Under the pieces are notes generated by a model. That model had not been told where the DNA came from. It worked only from the letters and a program-made list of their open reading frames with translations, and made no database searches. From Cloeon dipterum (Eukaryota; Arthropoda; Insecta; Ephemeroptera; Baetidae): 64,000 nucleotides of DNA. The stretch's first letter is position 1. Each line of letters begins with the position of its first letter. The stretch is taken from assembly GCF_949628265.1 (NCBI RefSeq), contig NC_088789.1, forward strand, positions 35,581,883-35,645,882, written 5' to 3'. A program made the translations under genes and the position numbers. Below are positions 1 through 12,147 of the stretch, piece after piece.

Positions 1-56
1 CACGAGAGCGAGCGCGCGTTTCATTTCTTTCTCTCTCTTTCTCTCTCTCTCTGCGT
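1..56. repeat. CT-rich low-complexity tract upstream of Dscam
   Basis: A pyrimidine-rich stretch made mostly of CT and CTTT units, ending about 210 bases before the Dscam start codon. It probably lies in the 5' untranslated region or core promoter. No TATA box is obvious. The rest of 57-268 is GC-rich leader sequence. Confidence 0.6.
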
Positions 57-268
57 TCAGCGTTGCCGATGGCTGCGGCCGCGCGGGTATTGATCTGAGG
101 CTGGTTACTATAGCAGCGTACTACCGCCATTCACGGGCCGCGGGGCGCGAGGGGAGCGAGGGGCGGCTCGGGGGCGGCATCGATTGCATCTCTTGGCAGC
201 TCGGCAGTACATCGTCTGGCAGGCGCGGGCAGGCACGCCGCCATGCACTGACAGAGTCGCGCGGCCAG

Positions 269-3200
269 ATGCTGCTGCAACCACAAAGACATACGCAGAC
301 GGTATGCACCCTGCTGCTGCTGCTCCTCCTCGCAGGTGAGTCCCTTCGGACGCAACCGACGCCCGCGCCCGCCAAGCCCTCCGCGCCAGCCTCCAAAATA
401 TCGCCCCCGAATCCCGCTTTTCGCGGACACGCCCCCCGCAACCCCCGACCGGCCGCCGCAATTTGCCCCAAACCTCACGTCGGGCTCAGGGTTTTCATTT
501 TTGAGACGGTTTCGTGTCAAAATTTTGATGAGTTTCGCGAATTTCTGTGGTTTCCGAAAATGATTTTTCCCGATTTTTGGCTGAGATTATCTCCTTTAAT
601 TTCGCACGCACAGGTGTCAAACTGCTTCAACCTAATAACAGGGTGCATGGCTACAGTCATGGAAAATATCAACCCTGTGGGAAGATCAGGGGATGATTTA
701 TTAGGGGTTGAAAATGACGGTTTGGCACGCATCCATCAAAATTATGCGTTTTTCGCAAAGTTTGGGAGCGTTCCAAATTGTTGTTTGGTCTTTAAATCGA
801 CTGAAATTTTTCCAACCTGTTCTCAGGGTACAGTTTTATCAAGTTCAAGAAACATTAACGGTCACAATTAATTAGGGGATGATTTATAAGGGGATGAAAA
901 TTATAATTTGGTTAAAATTTTTATTTTTTTTCGACTTTAAATTCATTTGGTTTACATTACCTGATATCAGGTTATACCTTAAAAACTTGAAAATCATCCC
1001 CTTTTGACTCTAAGGGGTTAATTTTTTATTTTTGAATTTTTGGATTTTTAGGTTTTGACATCTAGGAATTTCTGAACATGATCAGAAAGAATCATCCCTC
1101 TTGCACTCTTAGGGGTGGAATTTTTTGGGGTTGATATTGACAGCAAAATTATTAATTTTCACAAATTTTAACATTTTCTAACGATTTTTTGGTCATTTAA
1201 AATTTCTAGACCTCATTTTAGGGTTGATTTTGCCACCTTTAAGAAAAATCAACCCTCTAGGACACTCAGAGGGTGGTTTATTATTGGTCAAAAAAATTTA
1301 ATCGACTAGCATTTGTCAAAAAAATGGTTTTAAAATTTTAATTTCTTTTTCCGCCACTTGAAACGTCTCAAAATTCTCAAACCCGACCACTGAGCATGTT
1401 TTCAAAAGAAATTAACCGCAAGAAAATCCGGCAATTTGTCGATTTTCGCACCCGAAAAGCCTATTCAATCGAGCCACAAACAAATAAATAAATAAGAGTG
1501 AACGTGCTGGGAACTAATGATTTGGGGCGCAGCGTGCGTGGCGCTGGAGCAGCAAGGGCCGGTGTTCGTGCTGGAGCCGGCGGCGCGGGTCGAGTTCTCG
1601 AACAGCTCGGGCGCCCGGATCGACTGCTCGGCGCACGGCAGCGGCGTCGTCAAAGTCGAGTGGCTCTTGGCCGACGGCAGCCCCGCCCTGCCGGTCGCCC
1701 GCCTCCGGCTGCTGCACCCCAACGGCACCCTCGAGCTGCCGCCCTTCCCCGCCGACCGTCTCCGACACGACGTCCACTCGGCCCTCTACAGGTGCCGCGC
1801 TTCCAACCACCTCGGCACCATCCTCAGCAGGGACGTCCACGTCCGCGCAGGCAAGTCGCTTAATAGTACACGTGTATTTACGAACAAAAATGATTTTTTT
1901 CCATTTTTGGAGGGAGTTTTTTTTATTTAAGTTTCAATCAGATTCACCTAAAATTTTCTGAACCTGATGACAAAGTTGAGTTTAGTATTCTTGGGGCATT
2001 TCATCCCTTTTGAAGACCTGGGGGTGGTTTTATCAGGGGTTGAAAATGGCTGTTTGGTCGACTTGTTGCCAAAAATTCAACATTTCAGCAGTGTTTGATT
2101 TTCTCTAAAACTGTATTTATTTCTTTGAAGAGTTTGAAATTTCCTGAGCTTAAAGTCTATGTGTTTTTATACAAAAGTACTAAATTTTAACTTCCTAGGT
2201 CTTTTTGGGGATGATTAGTAAAGGTTTAAAAATGCTAAAAAAGCTCGTCAGGAAATTAATTTTTTTTATTTCATGATTATTTAAGGTCCTAAATAGGTTT
2301 TCAGGGTTAACATGCGAAACAAAATATTTTTCCAACCCCCTGTTAGGTCAAGGGGTGGTTTTACGAGGGGTAGAAATTTTTTACTAAAAGTAGTATTTTA
2401 TTTTTCTTTTTAATTTTTATTCTAAATTAATTTTGAACAACCTGGAAAGGTCTATTATCTCATTTCCAAGTAACCTGACCTACAGAACCTGATCTCAGGT
2501 GCCTATTTTACATCCCAGAAATTTTTTTTCTAGACAAAAACAAAATTAAAATTATTTTTTGAATTTATTTTTTTTGGCAGTTGTTCGTCAGCAGTACGAG
2601 GTGCAGGTGTACGACGAGTACGTGATCAGCGGAAACACAGCGGTGCTGCGGTGCCAGGTGCCGAGCTTCGCGTCCGAGTTCGTGTCGGTGAGCTCGTGGC
2701 TGCAGGACGGCAGCGTCAGCATCTACCCGAACACGGACACGGGCGGCAAGTACGCCGTGCTGGGCGACCTCTACGTGTACGACGCCGGCCCTGGCGATGC
2801 CTACAAGAGCTACGCGTGCCGCACCGTGCACCGGCTGACCGGAGAAGTGCACGCCAGCGCCTATCCGGGCCGCATCGTCGTCTCGGAGCCAAAGGGACCG
2901 GTCCAGCCGCGCATCACCGTCGACAAGCACTCGGCCAAACTGGTGCGCGTCGGCGACGACGTCACGCTTGCCTGCGTCGCTCAGGGCTACCCTGTCCCCA
3001 GCTACAGGTACTGAAAAATTAATTTCTAGTGAAAATAAAAATAATTTTTTTCGATTTTTGAAAATTTATATTTCATATTCATGTGGATTTAAAAGTCTGA
3101 AACTTCCTGAACTGAAAGTCAGGGTGCATAAATATCACCCTGGAAATTTTTAATACTCTGGTGCGTTTTGAAATTAATTTGCGGACGGTAGAATATGCCA

Positions 3201-6200
3201 CCTGAATCAAATGTTTTGCATAAAAATAATTTTTTTTCGTTTTTTAAGAGATTATTAAAAAAAATTCAGGAACACAAGAGGTTTCAAACCTTCGGAATTA
3301 TAAGTTAGGTTATAGATGTATGACCCTGAAAAATCTGAACCCTTTGGAACACTTTGAAAATTATTTATAAGGGATCAAACTTGTCTCCTGGAGCAAATTT
3401 TACAAATTTTTTTTATTTTTTAAAATATTAAAATTTTTTATTACATTCACCTGAAGGATCTTAAAGACACCACCTGATCTTTTATGACCCTGAACCTTCA
3501 ACCTATTTATCAACTTTCAGGTGGTACCGTGAGGACCGCGAGCAATTGCTGCCGGTGGCCGTAGGTCAGCGGCTTTCCCTGGTAGCGCCAGGTCTCTTAA
3601 GAATCTCAAAGGTGCGTTTTACCCTGACCCTGAATTTCAACCTATCATTTTTCAAAATAAAATTTAGGTTCGTCTCGAGGACCGTGGAAAGTATTTGTGC
3701 TGGGTGAATAATTCGGCTGGCGAGGAGACTGTTCAGGTGGCGCTGACGGTGACGGCGCCGCTGTCAGCCCACGTCCAGCCTCAGCATCAGGTCGTCGATG
3801 TCGGAAAGGCGGCCGTGTTCAGGTGAGAATATTTTAATTTAAATTGAAAAAATTAAAAAAAAATGTTAAAATGTCGTTTTTTGCGTTTTTAAAATTAAAA
3901 TTTAAATTTAATTAAATTATCCAGTAGTTCAAAAATCATTTTAACCTGATATCAGGGTGCAGTTAAACCATCATGCAAAATTTTAGACCTCTGTTTCTCT
4001 CAGGGCGCGTTTTATAATACCTTAAAAATGCTTATTTGATTGATGTGGAGGTGAAGAAACTCATTTTTCACGATTTTCAACTGTGAATTAAATTTTCCAC
4101 AACAACCTTACAGGTCCGAAACCTTTCGAGTTTAATCTCAGGGTGTTTTTCTCAAGTCATACTAATTTTCAGCTTTCTAAGTAATCAAAAACTGGATTTA
4201 TAAGGTGCTAAATATGCCAAAACAGAGCATTTTGAACCATAAAAATTAAAAAATCAACCTGAATAATTTTGAAAGGAAACCTTTTAGAACATTTATTTTT
4301 TACGATTATTGTCTGCAGGTGTGTGGCTGGCGGGAGTCCAGTGACGCAAGTGACGTGGCTGCGGAACGGACGTCCAGTGGCGGGCGACGCGCGGTTCGAC
4401 CTGTCGCGGCGGGACACGCTGAGCGTGCGTCCGGTGCTGAAGGACGACCACGGCATGTACCAGTGCTTCGTGTCCAACGAGTGGGAGCAGGCGCAGGCGA
4501 CGGCGCAGCTGCTGCTCGGCGACGCCAGCCCGGAGCTCGTCTACTGGTTCTCCGAGCAGACCCTGCAGCCAGGGCCCGCCGTCTCGCTCAAGTGCGTCGC
4601 CACTGGCAACCCGCCGCCCCAGTTCGTCTGGACGCTCGACGGATTCCCTGTACCTGACAATAATAGGTAAAAATATTATTTTTGAAGATTTTTAAAAAAT
4701 AATAATAGTAAAATATTTTGGGGACATCCCAAAAGACTTTAATTATAATTTGATTGATTCTAAAGACGCAAAAATTAATTGCGTGCCTAAAAAACTTTGA
4801 ATTTCTACTCGACGACCCATAGAAGTCGAGTTAATAATTTTTAAAGTCGAAAAAACGCGATTTGTGACATTTCTAATTTTTGTTTTCGGGGTCCAGACGG
4901 GGCCCTTTGGGCCGGACGGCACTGATTTTAGCACGAATCGATACCCCTCAGTGGGGCACACCCGTCCGTGTTCGGTTTTCCAAAATCTGACCATTTTTCG
5001 AATTACTACGAATTTTTTTCTACCTATGTTTCAAAAAAGTCAAAATTTTTAAATAATTTGGTTTTATTTTTATTAAAATTCGGCTGCTTGTCCGATCATC
5101 AACCACGACCCCTCATCGGATAGGCATTGGACGGGGCTTTGATCTGGCATATCATAACGACCTTTTTCAGGGTACCCCGACCTGAGATCCTCTACGAGGC
5201 CGGTTGTTAATGCTATTTCCGTAATTTCGAGCACATTTTCCAATATCCAGCCACAATATCTTACCCTTGCCCTTCATAGACCTTCCTCAGGTCACGTGAC
5301 CTGAGATCCAGCAAGTTAAAATGAATGTGTTGCAGATTTCTCGTGGGTCAGTACGTGACTGTGCACGACGACGTGATCAGCCACGTGAACATCTCGAGCC
5401 TGCGCGAGGAGGACGGCGGCGAGTACACCTGCACGGCGCGCAACGCGGTGGCGCAGGTGTCGCACAGCGCGCGAATCAACGTCTACGGCCTGCCGTTCAT
5501 CCGGCCGATGCCTCGCATCACCGCCGTCGCCGGCACCGACCTGATCGTCAAGTGCCCTGTCGCCGGACACCCCATCGAGTCCATCACCTGGGAGAGAGGT
5601 AACCTGAAATCAGGGTGGGAGAAGGGTATGATAAATATTATTTTAAACATTTACAGACGGGGTGGTGCTGCCGATGAACCGCCGGCAACGCGTTTACCCC
5701 AACGGAACGCTGGTGATTGAGCATGCGCAGAGGCCGGCCGACGCTGGAACCTACACGTGCCAGGCGCAGAACAGGCAGAAGCACCTGGCCAGACGCGACG
5801 TGGAGGTCCAAGTACTAGGTAAATTGAACTATGCACCGAACAATAATTTTTAAATATTAAGAAAACATTTAAAGACCGTCTTTGACGAAGTTTCTGGGCA
5901 CACCAATCGATTCCTGAGGGTCGAATTAGTTAAGGTGGATTTTTTCCGATCAAAATGTCCAGCGCAATGGGCGAACGTTTTTCCCGCCAAAATATTATGA
6001 ACGTTTAATGCGAGAGCTGCGCATGCGTCAGAGCTAAAGTCATCCGTACAGGTAGTCTTTCTGCAAGAGCTCAAGCCAGCTTTGACGCATGCGCACTTCT
6101 CGCAAATACGTTCATATTGTTTTGGCGGGAAAAAGGTTCTTTGGTAAAATATCCACTTTATACCTTATTCGACCCTCAGGAATCGATTGGTGTGCTCAGA

Positions 6201-9200
6201 AACTTCGTCAAAGACGGTCTTTAAAGCAAATCTTTCCCCAGCCAGTGTGTCAAAATAGCTTCTCGTCAGGATAAGCGGATTAAATTGTAGTGATTTTTCT
6301 CCTTTGTTGTCGAAGAAACACTCAGGCAGCCATAGAAGTTGATCTTCTTAAAAGCACTTGTGCGGCATCCGCGCGTTGCTTATTTAACTTTTCACCTTTG
6401 TGTGTTATTTTGACTCTTTAATTAAATCCGCAGTGCCGCCGAAAATACTGCCAATTCCGGCGATGACGAACCTCCTTCGCGAAGGGATGCGTGCGGCCAT
6501 CCCTTGTCAAATCATCGAGGGCGACCTTCCGGTGACGTTCAGGTGGGAACGCAACGGGCAGCCGCTGCCGTCGCCTGGCCTGGCCGCCGTCGCCCGCCGC
6601 CTCGACGAATACTCGGCCTCGCTCGTCATCGAACACATCTCGTCAGCCCACAGTGGCGACTACACCTGCATCGCCCAGAACGTCGCTGGCACCGTCACCT
6701 TCACCGTTCCCCTCACAGTCAATGGTAAGGTCACGATTTTCTTTATTTCCCTTTTATTAAACCTTTCCTCTAGTTCCACCGCGGTGGGTGATCGAGCCGA
6801 GCGACGCGAGCGTGGCCTCCGGACACGACGTGGTGCTGCACTGCCAGGCCGACGGCTACCCTGTGCCCAACGTGACCTGGCGTCGGGCGGACGGAAACGC
6901 TCCTGGCGAGTACAAGGACTTCCTCTTCGAGCCCAACGCTAAATTGCACAAAAATGGCTCGCTCGAGTTCACGCACGTTGGCAAGGAGAGCGAGGCGCAC
7001 TACGTGTGCGAGGCCAAGAACGAAATCGGCACCGGCGTCAGCAAGGTCGTCTTCCTCAAGGTCAACGGTGAGTTCTTAAGGGTGCACCTGAGGTTTGATT
7101 TATACGTTAGATGACCAAATTTCCCGATCGGAAGTTCAGCGTTACGTCCGTAGCATAGCTCCAACGGATTTTTGGCGCCAAAACACAATGCTACGTACAT
7201 CACGCTGAACTTTCGGTCACCTAACCTCAGGAATCGATCAAAATTTCATCAAAGACGGTCTCTGACGAAGTTTTTGAGCACACCAATCGATTCCTGAGGG
7301 TCGAATTAGTTTTAGTTGATTTTTTCCGATCAAAAAGTACAGCGCAACCTGCGATTTATTTTTCCCGCCAAAACGATATGAACGTAAATTCGAGAAGTGC
7401 GCATGCGTCAGAGCTGGCCAATCAAGTCATTCGTACAGGTGGTCTCTCTGCAAGTGATCAAACCAGCTCTCACGCATGTGCAGTTCTCGCAAATACGTTC
7501 ATATTGTTTTGGCGGGAAAAAGTTCTTACGTTTGCGCTGGACCATTTTACCTAATTGGGCCCTAAGGAATCGATTGGTGTGCTCAGAAACTTCGTCAAAG
7601 ACGGTCACTAAGAAATATTCTTTGTATAGCTCCACCGCATTTCGCGCAGAAGAGCAAGCAGGTGCAGGTGGTGAAGGGTGAGCAGGCCCACCTGCAGTGC
7701 AGTGCACTGGGCGACACGCCGATGGAACTGGTTTGGCGCGTGGGTGGACAGCGGGTGGCAGATGCTCGCTACACGACTCGCGAGCAACTGCTGGACGAGG
7801 GGATGGTGTCGGAGCTGGGCATCAGCCATGCCTACCGACACGACACCGGCCTCTTCGCCTGCCACGCCACCAACGCCTTTGGACACGACGAGATGACCGT
7901 GCAGCTCATCGTCCAGGTACGGCTCTACACAATTGGCAGAGGAAATTGAATCTAAAAACTGTTAATTTAGGAGGTGCCTGAGGCGCCGAAAAACGTGCGA
8001 GTGGGCGAGCAGACGTCCCGGTCGCTGACGGTGTCCTGGACGCAGCCGTACGCAGGCAACAGTCCGCTCACGGGCTACCTGGTGCAGTACAAGCCGGTGG
8101 CGGAGGCCTGGGGTGCAGCACCGGCCAAGGTAGCCGTTCCACCCACCCTCACCACGGCCACGGTGCGCGATCTCGCGCCTGCCGCCTCCTACCACCTTCG
8201 CGTCCTGGCCGAAAACAGACTAGGTCTCGGAGAGCCTGGAGAGGTCATCCAGGTCACCACACACGAGGAAGGTAGGCCGTTCTATCATTTAATCAACAAT
8301 TTTATAATATTACGCAATGTGACGCAATATAGCTGCGCAGTAGCTTTCTAAAAGTTTTTTCCATGCGCAGTCACGTCCATTTTGTCCCTTGACTCTCTAA
8401 CAGTTCAATAAAATCCCCTTTTGCTTGTTACCAGTGCCTAGTGGAGCGCCACAGGACGTGCGAGCGGAAGCGCAGAGCTCGACGGAAGTGCTGGTGTCGT
8501 GGGAGGCGCCGGCACGTGACCAGTGGAACGGAAACATCCTCGGCTACTACGTGGGCTTCCGGGCGGCCACCGACAGTGGTTTGTCATCCACAGGGATGGC
8601 CTCAGCGCCACCCTTCACTTTCAAGACGGTCGAGGCAGGTGCTGGAGGAAGACTCGTGCTCTCTGGCCTCGCCCGGTTCACTGCCTATCAACTAGTCGTT
8701 CAGGCCTACAATAGCAAGGGCGCAGGACCGCCCTCGCTTCCCGTTGTTGCGCGCACCCTTGAGGATGGTGAGTCGCAAACTCCTCTGACAAAAGATAAAT
8801 GACTAATGTGCGTATCTTATTTTCAGCGCCAAGCATGTCCCCTGAAAACGTAAGGTGCCGCAAGTCAACGTCACAAAGCATAGAGGTGACGTGGGAGCCG
8901 CCACCTGTCGAGGGCCGCAATGGCATCATTCAGGGCTATAAAGTAACCCATCAGGCCGTTGACGAGTGGTTCGGTAAGGTCTAAATTTGCACCTTTTGTA
9001 ACCCTTCTAATTAAATTTTACCTGGCAGACGGTGAAGGGGCAGAAACGAAGGTGACCAGCTCCCTGAAGACGACGCTACAAAGCCTTGCAAAGTTCACCA
9101 ACTACACCGTGTCAGTCCTCGCGTTTACGGCCGGTGGCGATGGCGTCCGCAGCGACGCCCTGCTCTGCCGCACCGAGGAAGATGGTAAAATTAAACTCAA

Positions 9201-12147
9201 AAATATTTCAACCATCCCCATTAACCCTGGTTCCTTAGTTCCATCTGCACCAGGTGGAATCAAGGCGGTGGTGAGTGCGGTGAACAAAGTTGTGGTGGCG
9301 TGGATGGCGCCGCCGGAGCCCAACGGCGTGCTCACCGGATTCACGCTGTACATCGTCGAGGAAGGAGGCGACGGCGCCCGCAAAAAGCTGCTCAACCCCG
9401 CCGCCGACAGCCACGAGCTCGTCCGTGACGACTCCACCATCAAGTTCTGGATCACTGCCTCCACTGCCGTTGGCGAGGGCGAACCTACCAAGACTGTCAT
9501 CGTGCCACCTTCAAACATTGGTAAATCATATTAATTATGTTTCACCATTTTCCTAATTATTTTTTTATTACAGTGCCGGCACGGATTTTGTCCTTTGGCC
9601 GGGAAATGGCGACGGCGTGGAAGCAGGAGTTGCAACTGGCGTGCAAGAAGGTAGGCGTTCCGAGTCCACAGGGTTGGTGGCGGCTGCGAGGCCGGACTCT
9701 CGAGACAGGCGGCCGCAAGCAGATCAACAAAGACGGTTCGCTGACCATCAGGGACGTGCAGAGCTCTGACGAAGGGAACTACACCTGCAAGGTCGAGAAC
9801 TCGCTAGGATCCGACGAGATCTCCTACCACGTCAAAGTTAGGGGTGAGAAAATTAGTTAAAACACGTGGACATTTCCTTAACCCTGAATTTTCAGTTCCT
9901 CCAGAACCACCAGTGCTGGCGGTGGTGGGTGCGCAGGCGGACGGACTGCAACTGCAGTGGAGCAGCAAGAAAAACGGTGGCAGCGCCGTCCTCGGCTACG
10001 TGGTCAACTACAAGCGAGACTACGGCGACTGGGAGGAGCTTCAGATCGAGAGCAATGTCGAGACGCACCTGCTGAAGGGCCTCTGGTGCGGCACCCACTA
10101 CCAGCTCTACGTCACCGCCTACAACCGGATTGGAACCGGTCTCCCCAGTGACATCGTCAGCGCCACCACCAAAGGTTCCAGTAAGTTATTGTCAGGGCGG
10201 TAATAGTCAACGGATTTTTATATATACCCTTCTTTCAGCGCCGATCAAGCCGACAGGGGCGCAGCTCCTGACGAGCAACGCGACAGTGGCGACGCTGTGG
10301 CTGGACACGTGGGCGGACGGCGGCTGTCCCATCCTGTACTTCAGCGTCGAGTGGCGCGACCTGCGCGGCGGCGAGTGGCAACTCGCGTCCGCAAACGTGC
10401 AGCCATCAGAACGCGTCTTCAGCATTGCTGACCTGCGTCCCTCGGGCCGCTACCTGCTCAGGGTCACCGCCTTCAACAACGCCGGCGCCACCCAGGCCGA
10501 GTACAACCTCACCATGGCGCCGCACGCAGGTTTGTTTGCTTGATCCAATCCCTGATTGGCCCTCCCGCCCTGAATCTGGCTCGAAAAGGTCGAATTTTAC
10601 GGATTTACGCATTATGATGCAATCGGGCTGCGCAGAACCTATTGGTGCTTTTTAATTATGCGCACTGGAACTTTCCGTCACCTTCAGACTCTATTGAAAC
10701 TATAATTCGACCCTTTCCGAGCCAGAGGGGTGGGAAGGCACATTCGCAAGCGAATAGAATAATCGAGCAATGCATCTGATAGTGTCGGGCGTGCCTGAAG
10801 AGCCTGCGCCCACCGAGCACCTAGACCACGTGCCTTTTTACGCCAATGCCGCAGTGATAGTGTCAGTGGCATTAGCCCTGATTTTCCTCCTCGCTCTGTT
10901 CGTAGTCTCGTGGTTGCTAGTTTTGAGAAAGAGTAAGTAGAGGTCTGAGGCGCCATTGGCGTGTCTCACTAATCTCTCGTGCGCGTCCTCAGGGCACGTG
11001 GCGCAGGCGGCGCACATGGGCGAGTCGCCGTCGCTGGCGCAGCTGCAGAACCAGCAGAACAGGGACCAACAGTACCTGGCGGTGCGCGTGGCCCACCAGG
11101 GCCTGGACACCGCCTCCTACAAGACGCAGGACTCTGCGGGTGCGTGTTTAATTATTTATTTTATTGTCCAACAAAAGCCCTGATTTTTGGGGGGAACTGA
11201 TTGCAGACTACATCGAGGACATTTGTCCGTACGCGACGTTCCAGCTGAGCAAAAACCCGTACGGCGAGAGCACGTACAGCGGCAACGTGTACAGCGGGCC
11301 GTACCACTCGGTGCAGGGCTCCTTCGTGTACCACGACCTGAAGCAGCCGGGTGCCGCCGACACCTACAAGAGCAGACACGTGAGTGTAGCTTATTTTGTC
11401 GCTGACCTGACGAGGGTTGACCCTGATATTACGGCAGAAGCAGGAGGTGGCCGGCGAGTACAGCAAGGTGCGGAGAAAAGGCGGGCGGATGCGCGAGGCC
11501 GAGAGCCAGGAGTCGGACAACCTGGGCAGCACCGACTCGGAGGTGAAGAAGATCCTGACGCTGCACCTGCCCATCTCCGAGTACGACACCCTGGGCAGCG
11601 ACTCGGAGGTCGAGCAGGAGATGGTGTCGTTCCGCCACCGCCGCGTCCACCGCGACTCCACCTCGTCGTCCGAGACGTCGCCGTCGAGCGGCCGCAAGTC
11701 GTACCCTTCGCGCAAGCCCAAGCCCAAGGGCCAGGTCGCCGGCAAGCGCCAGGTGCGCACCTCCAGCGGCTACTCCAGCCACACTGACGAGACCACCTTC
11801 AGGTAAACTGATCAAAATTCACTTACCTGCTAGGAGGTCTTCAACCTGACCTCAGGGAAAAGACCCTGAGTTTGTAAATTTTCCAGAATTTTAAAAATAT
11901 TAATTTTAAAAACATTCCCTCAAAAGAATGTACCAAAAAATACCCTGGTTTAAGGTTAATTTCGATTTAAAATTTTTATTCGTGTTTCAGTGGTCTGGCG
12001 TCGAAGCGAGCGTCGGCGTGCGAGCGGGTGCAGCAGCCAGGCCGCTTCTCCGATTCGCACCACGAGCTGAGCGAGGCCGAGTGCGACCGCGGCCGCAAGC
12101 CTCGCCTCTCGCGCACCAGGGACACCACCTTCCAAATCAACGTCTAG
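269..12147 (+). CDS. Dscam-like: Down syndrome cell adhesion molecule (Dscam)-family receptor, 24 exons
   Basis: Type I homophilic adhesion receptor of axon guidance, self-avoidance and, in arthropods, immunity. Exons: 269-335, 1533-1850, 2581-3007, 3521-3611, 3668-3822, 4319-4666, 5336-5598, 5657-5818, 6434-6724, 6774-7067, 7630-7916, 7971-8271, 8435-8767, 8827-8973, 9029-9184, 9239-9520, 9574-9843, 9896-10180, 10239-10529, 10783-10932, 10993-11139, 11207-11379, 11438-11802, 11991-12147. They sum to 5760 nt with every phase matching: 1919 residues plus stop. The order is signal peptide (Leu-rich, exon 1), Ig1-9 (exons 2-11), FN3 1-4 (exons 12-16), Ig10 (exon 17), FN3 5-6 (exons 18-19), membrane span (exon 20) and tail (exons 21-24). 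This is the classic Dscam plan. Ig modules show paired Cys and D.G.Y.C motifs. No arrays of mutually exclusive exons are visible, so it resembles the non-hypervariable Dscam paralogues rather than insect Dscam1. The start is the ATG opening a hydrophobic leader. Confidence 0.95.
336..1532 (+). other. Dscam intron 1
   Basis: No gene seen. An AT-rich intron from the GTGAGT donor after the signal-peptide exon to the acceptor before Ig1. It contains several spaced copies of loose motifs such as 'aggggatgattta' and 'cctgatatcaggt' that recur in other Dscam introns. Confidence 0.7.
1851..2580 (+). other. Dscam intron 2 with a GC donor
   Basis: Reading-frame continuity between Ig1 and Ig2 requires splicing at CAG|GCAAGT (1851) to TTTGGCAG (2580). 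This makes it a GC–AG intron, the common minor U2 class. The interior is AT-rich with no gene seen. Confidence 0.7.
3008..3520 (+). other. Dscam intron 3
   Basis: AT-rich intron with a consensus GTACTG donor and TTTCAG acceptor. No embedded gene is seen. Confidence 0.6.
3823..4318 (+). other. Dscam intron 5, donor of the downstream duplicated copies
   Basis: AT-rich intron containing the palindrome-like 'cctgatatcaggg'. Its sequence up to about position 4268 is recognisable in the decayed copies at 38.09-38.53, 42.36-42.73 and 44.91-45.35 kb. In those copies it is fused to Dscam intron 22/exon 23 sequence. Confidence 0.7.
4667..5335 (+). repeat. Dscam intron 6 with a dispersed repeat fragment
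   Basis: The segment at about 5090-5200 contains 'aacgacctttttcagggtaccccgacctgag' in broken form. Its reverse complement recurs near 19.9 and 20.2 kb, and a same-strand relative occurs near 59.1 kb. The rest is AT-rich. No gene is seen. Confidence 0.6.
5873..6220. mobile_element. Foldback MITE in Dscam intron 8, flanked by TTAA
   Basis: The left arm beginning AGACCGTCTTTGACGAAG is matched by its reverse complement at the right end. The first 24 bases are identical and similarity continues inward for more than 150 bases, so almost the whole 348 bp can fold on itself. TTAA lies on both sides (5869-5872 and 6221-6224), consistent with a TTAA target duplication. Because TTAA also extends the palindrome, superfamily assignment is open. 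There is no coding capacity. Confidence 0.75.
7105..7235. repeat. Small inverted-repeat element in Dscam intron 10
   Basis: The left half (gttagatgacc ... cggaagttcagcgttacgtccgtagcat) is mirrored by the right half (atgctacgtacatcacgctgaactttcggtcacctaac). The two meet at a GGCGCC centre. It looks like a short non-autonomous foldback element lying just before the next MITE. Confidence 0.6.
7253..7608. mobile_element. Second copy of the foldback MITE, Dscam intron 10
   Basis: Same family as 5873-6220. It shares the arm with 'cacaccaatcgattcctgagggtcgaattag', the 'tttttcccgccaaaa' segment and the 'gcgcatgcgtcagagct' centre, then the mirror image ending 'gaaacttcgtcaaagacggtc'. It is more diverged at the ends and no clean target duplication is visible. 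A decayed half copy appears near 55.52-55.58 kb. Confidence 0.7.
10560..10735. repeat. Inverted repeat in Dscam intron 19
   Basis: 'tctggctcgaaaaggtcgaatttta' near 10573 is matched inverted by 'tataattcgaccctttccgagccaga' near 10700-10728, giving a hairpin-capable unit of about 155 bp just before the membrane-span exon. Probably a short MITE. Confidence 0.55.
10783..10932 (+). other. Dscam exon 20: transmembrane segment
   Basis: After a short juxtamembrane stretch the exon encodes a run of about 25 hydrophobic residues (AAVIVSVALALIFLLALFVV) followed by LRK, a typical stop-transfer signal. It is bounded by a TAG acceptor and an A|GTAAGT donor. Confidence 0.85.
10993..12147 (+). other. Dscam cytoplasmic tail exons 21-24
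   Basis: The tail carries the Dscam-like ICPYATFQLSKNPYGE segment in exon 22, then Ser/Arg-rich sequence with PSSGRKSYPSRKPKPKG in exon 23. It ends with TTFQINV. The last three residues fit a class II (hydrophobic-x-hydrophobic) PDZ ligand, which is inference. Exons 23 and 24 are the ones copied repeatedly at 38-46 kb. Confidence 0.75.

Noticed and set aside
5869..6224. Calling the Dscam intron foldback element piggyBac on the basis of TTAA
   Set aside because: TTAA also continues the palindrome and the ends (AGACCG) do not resemble the usual piggyBac CCY termini, so the superfamily is left open.
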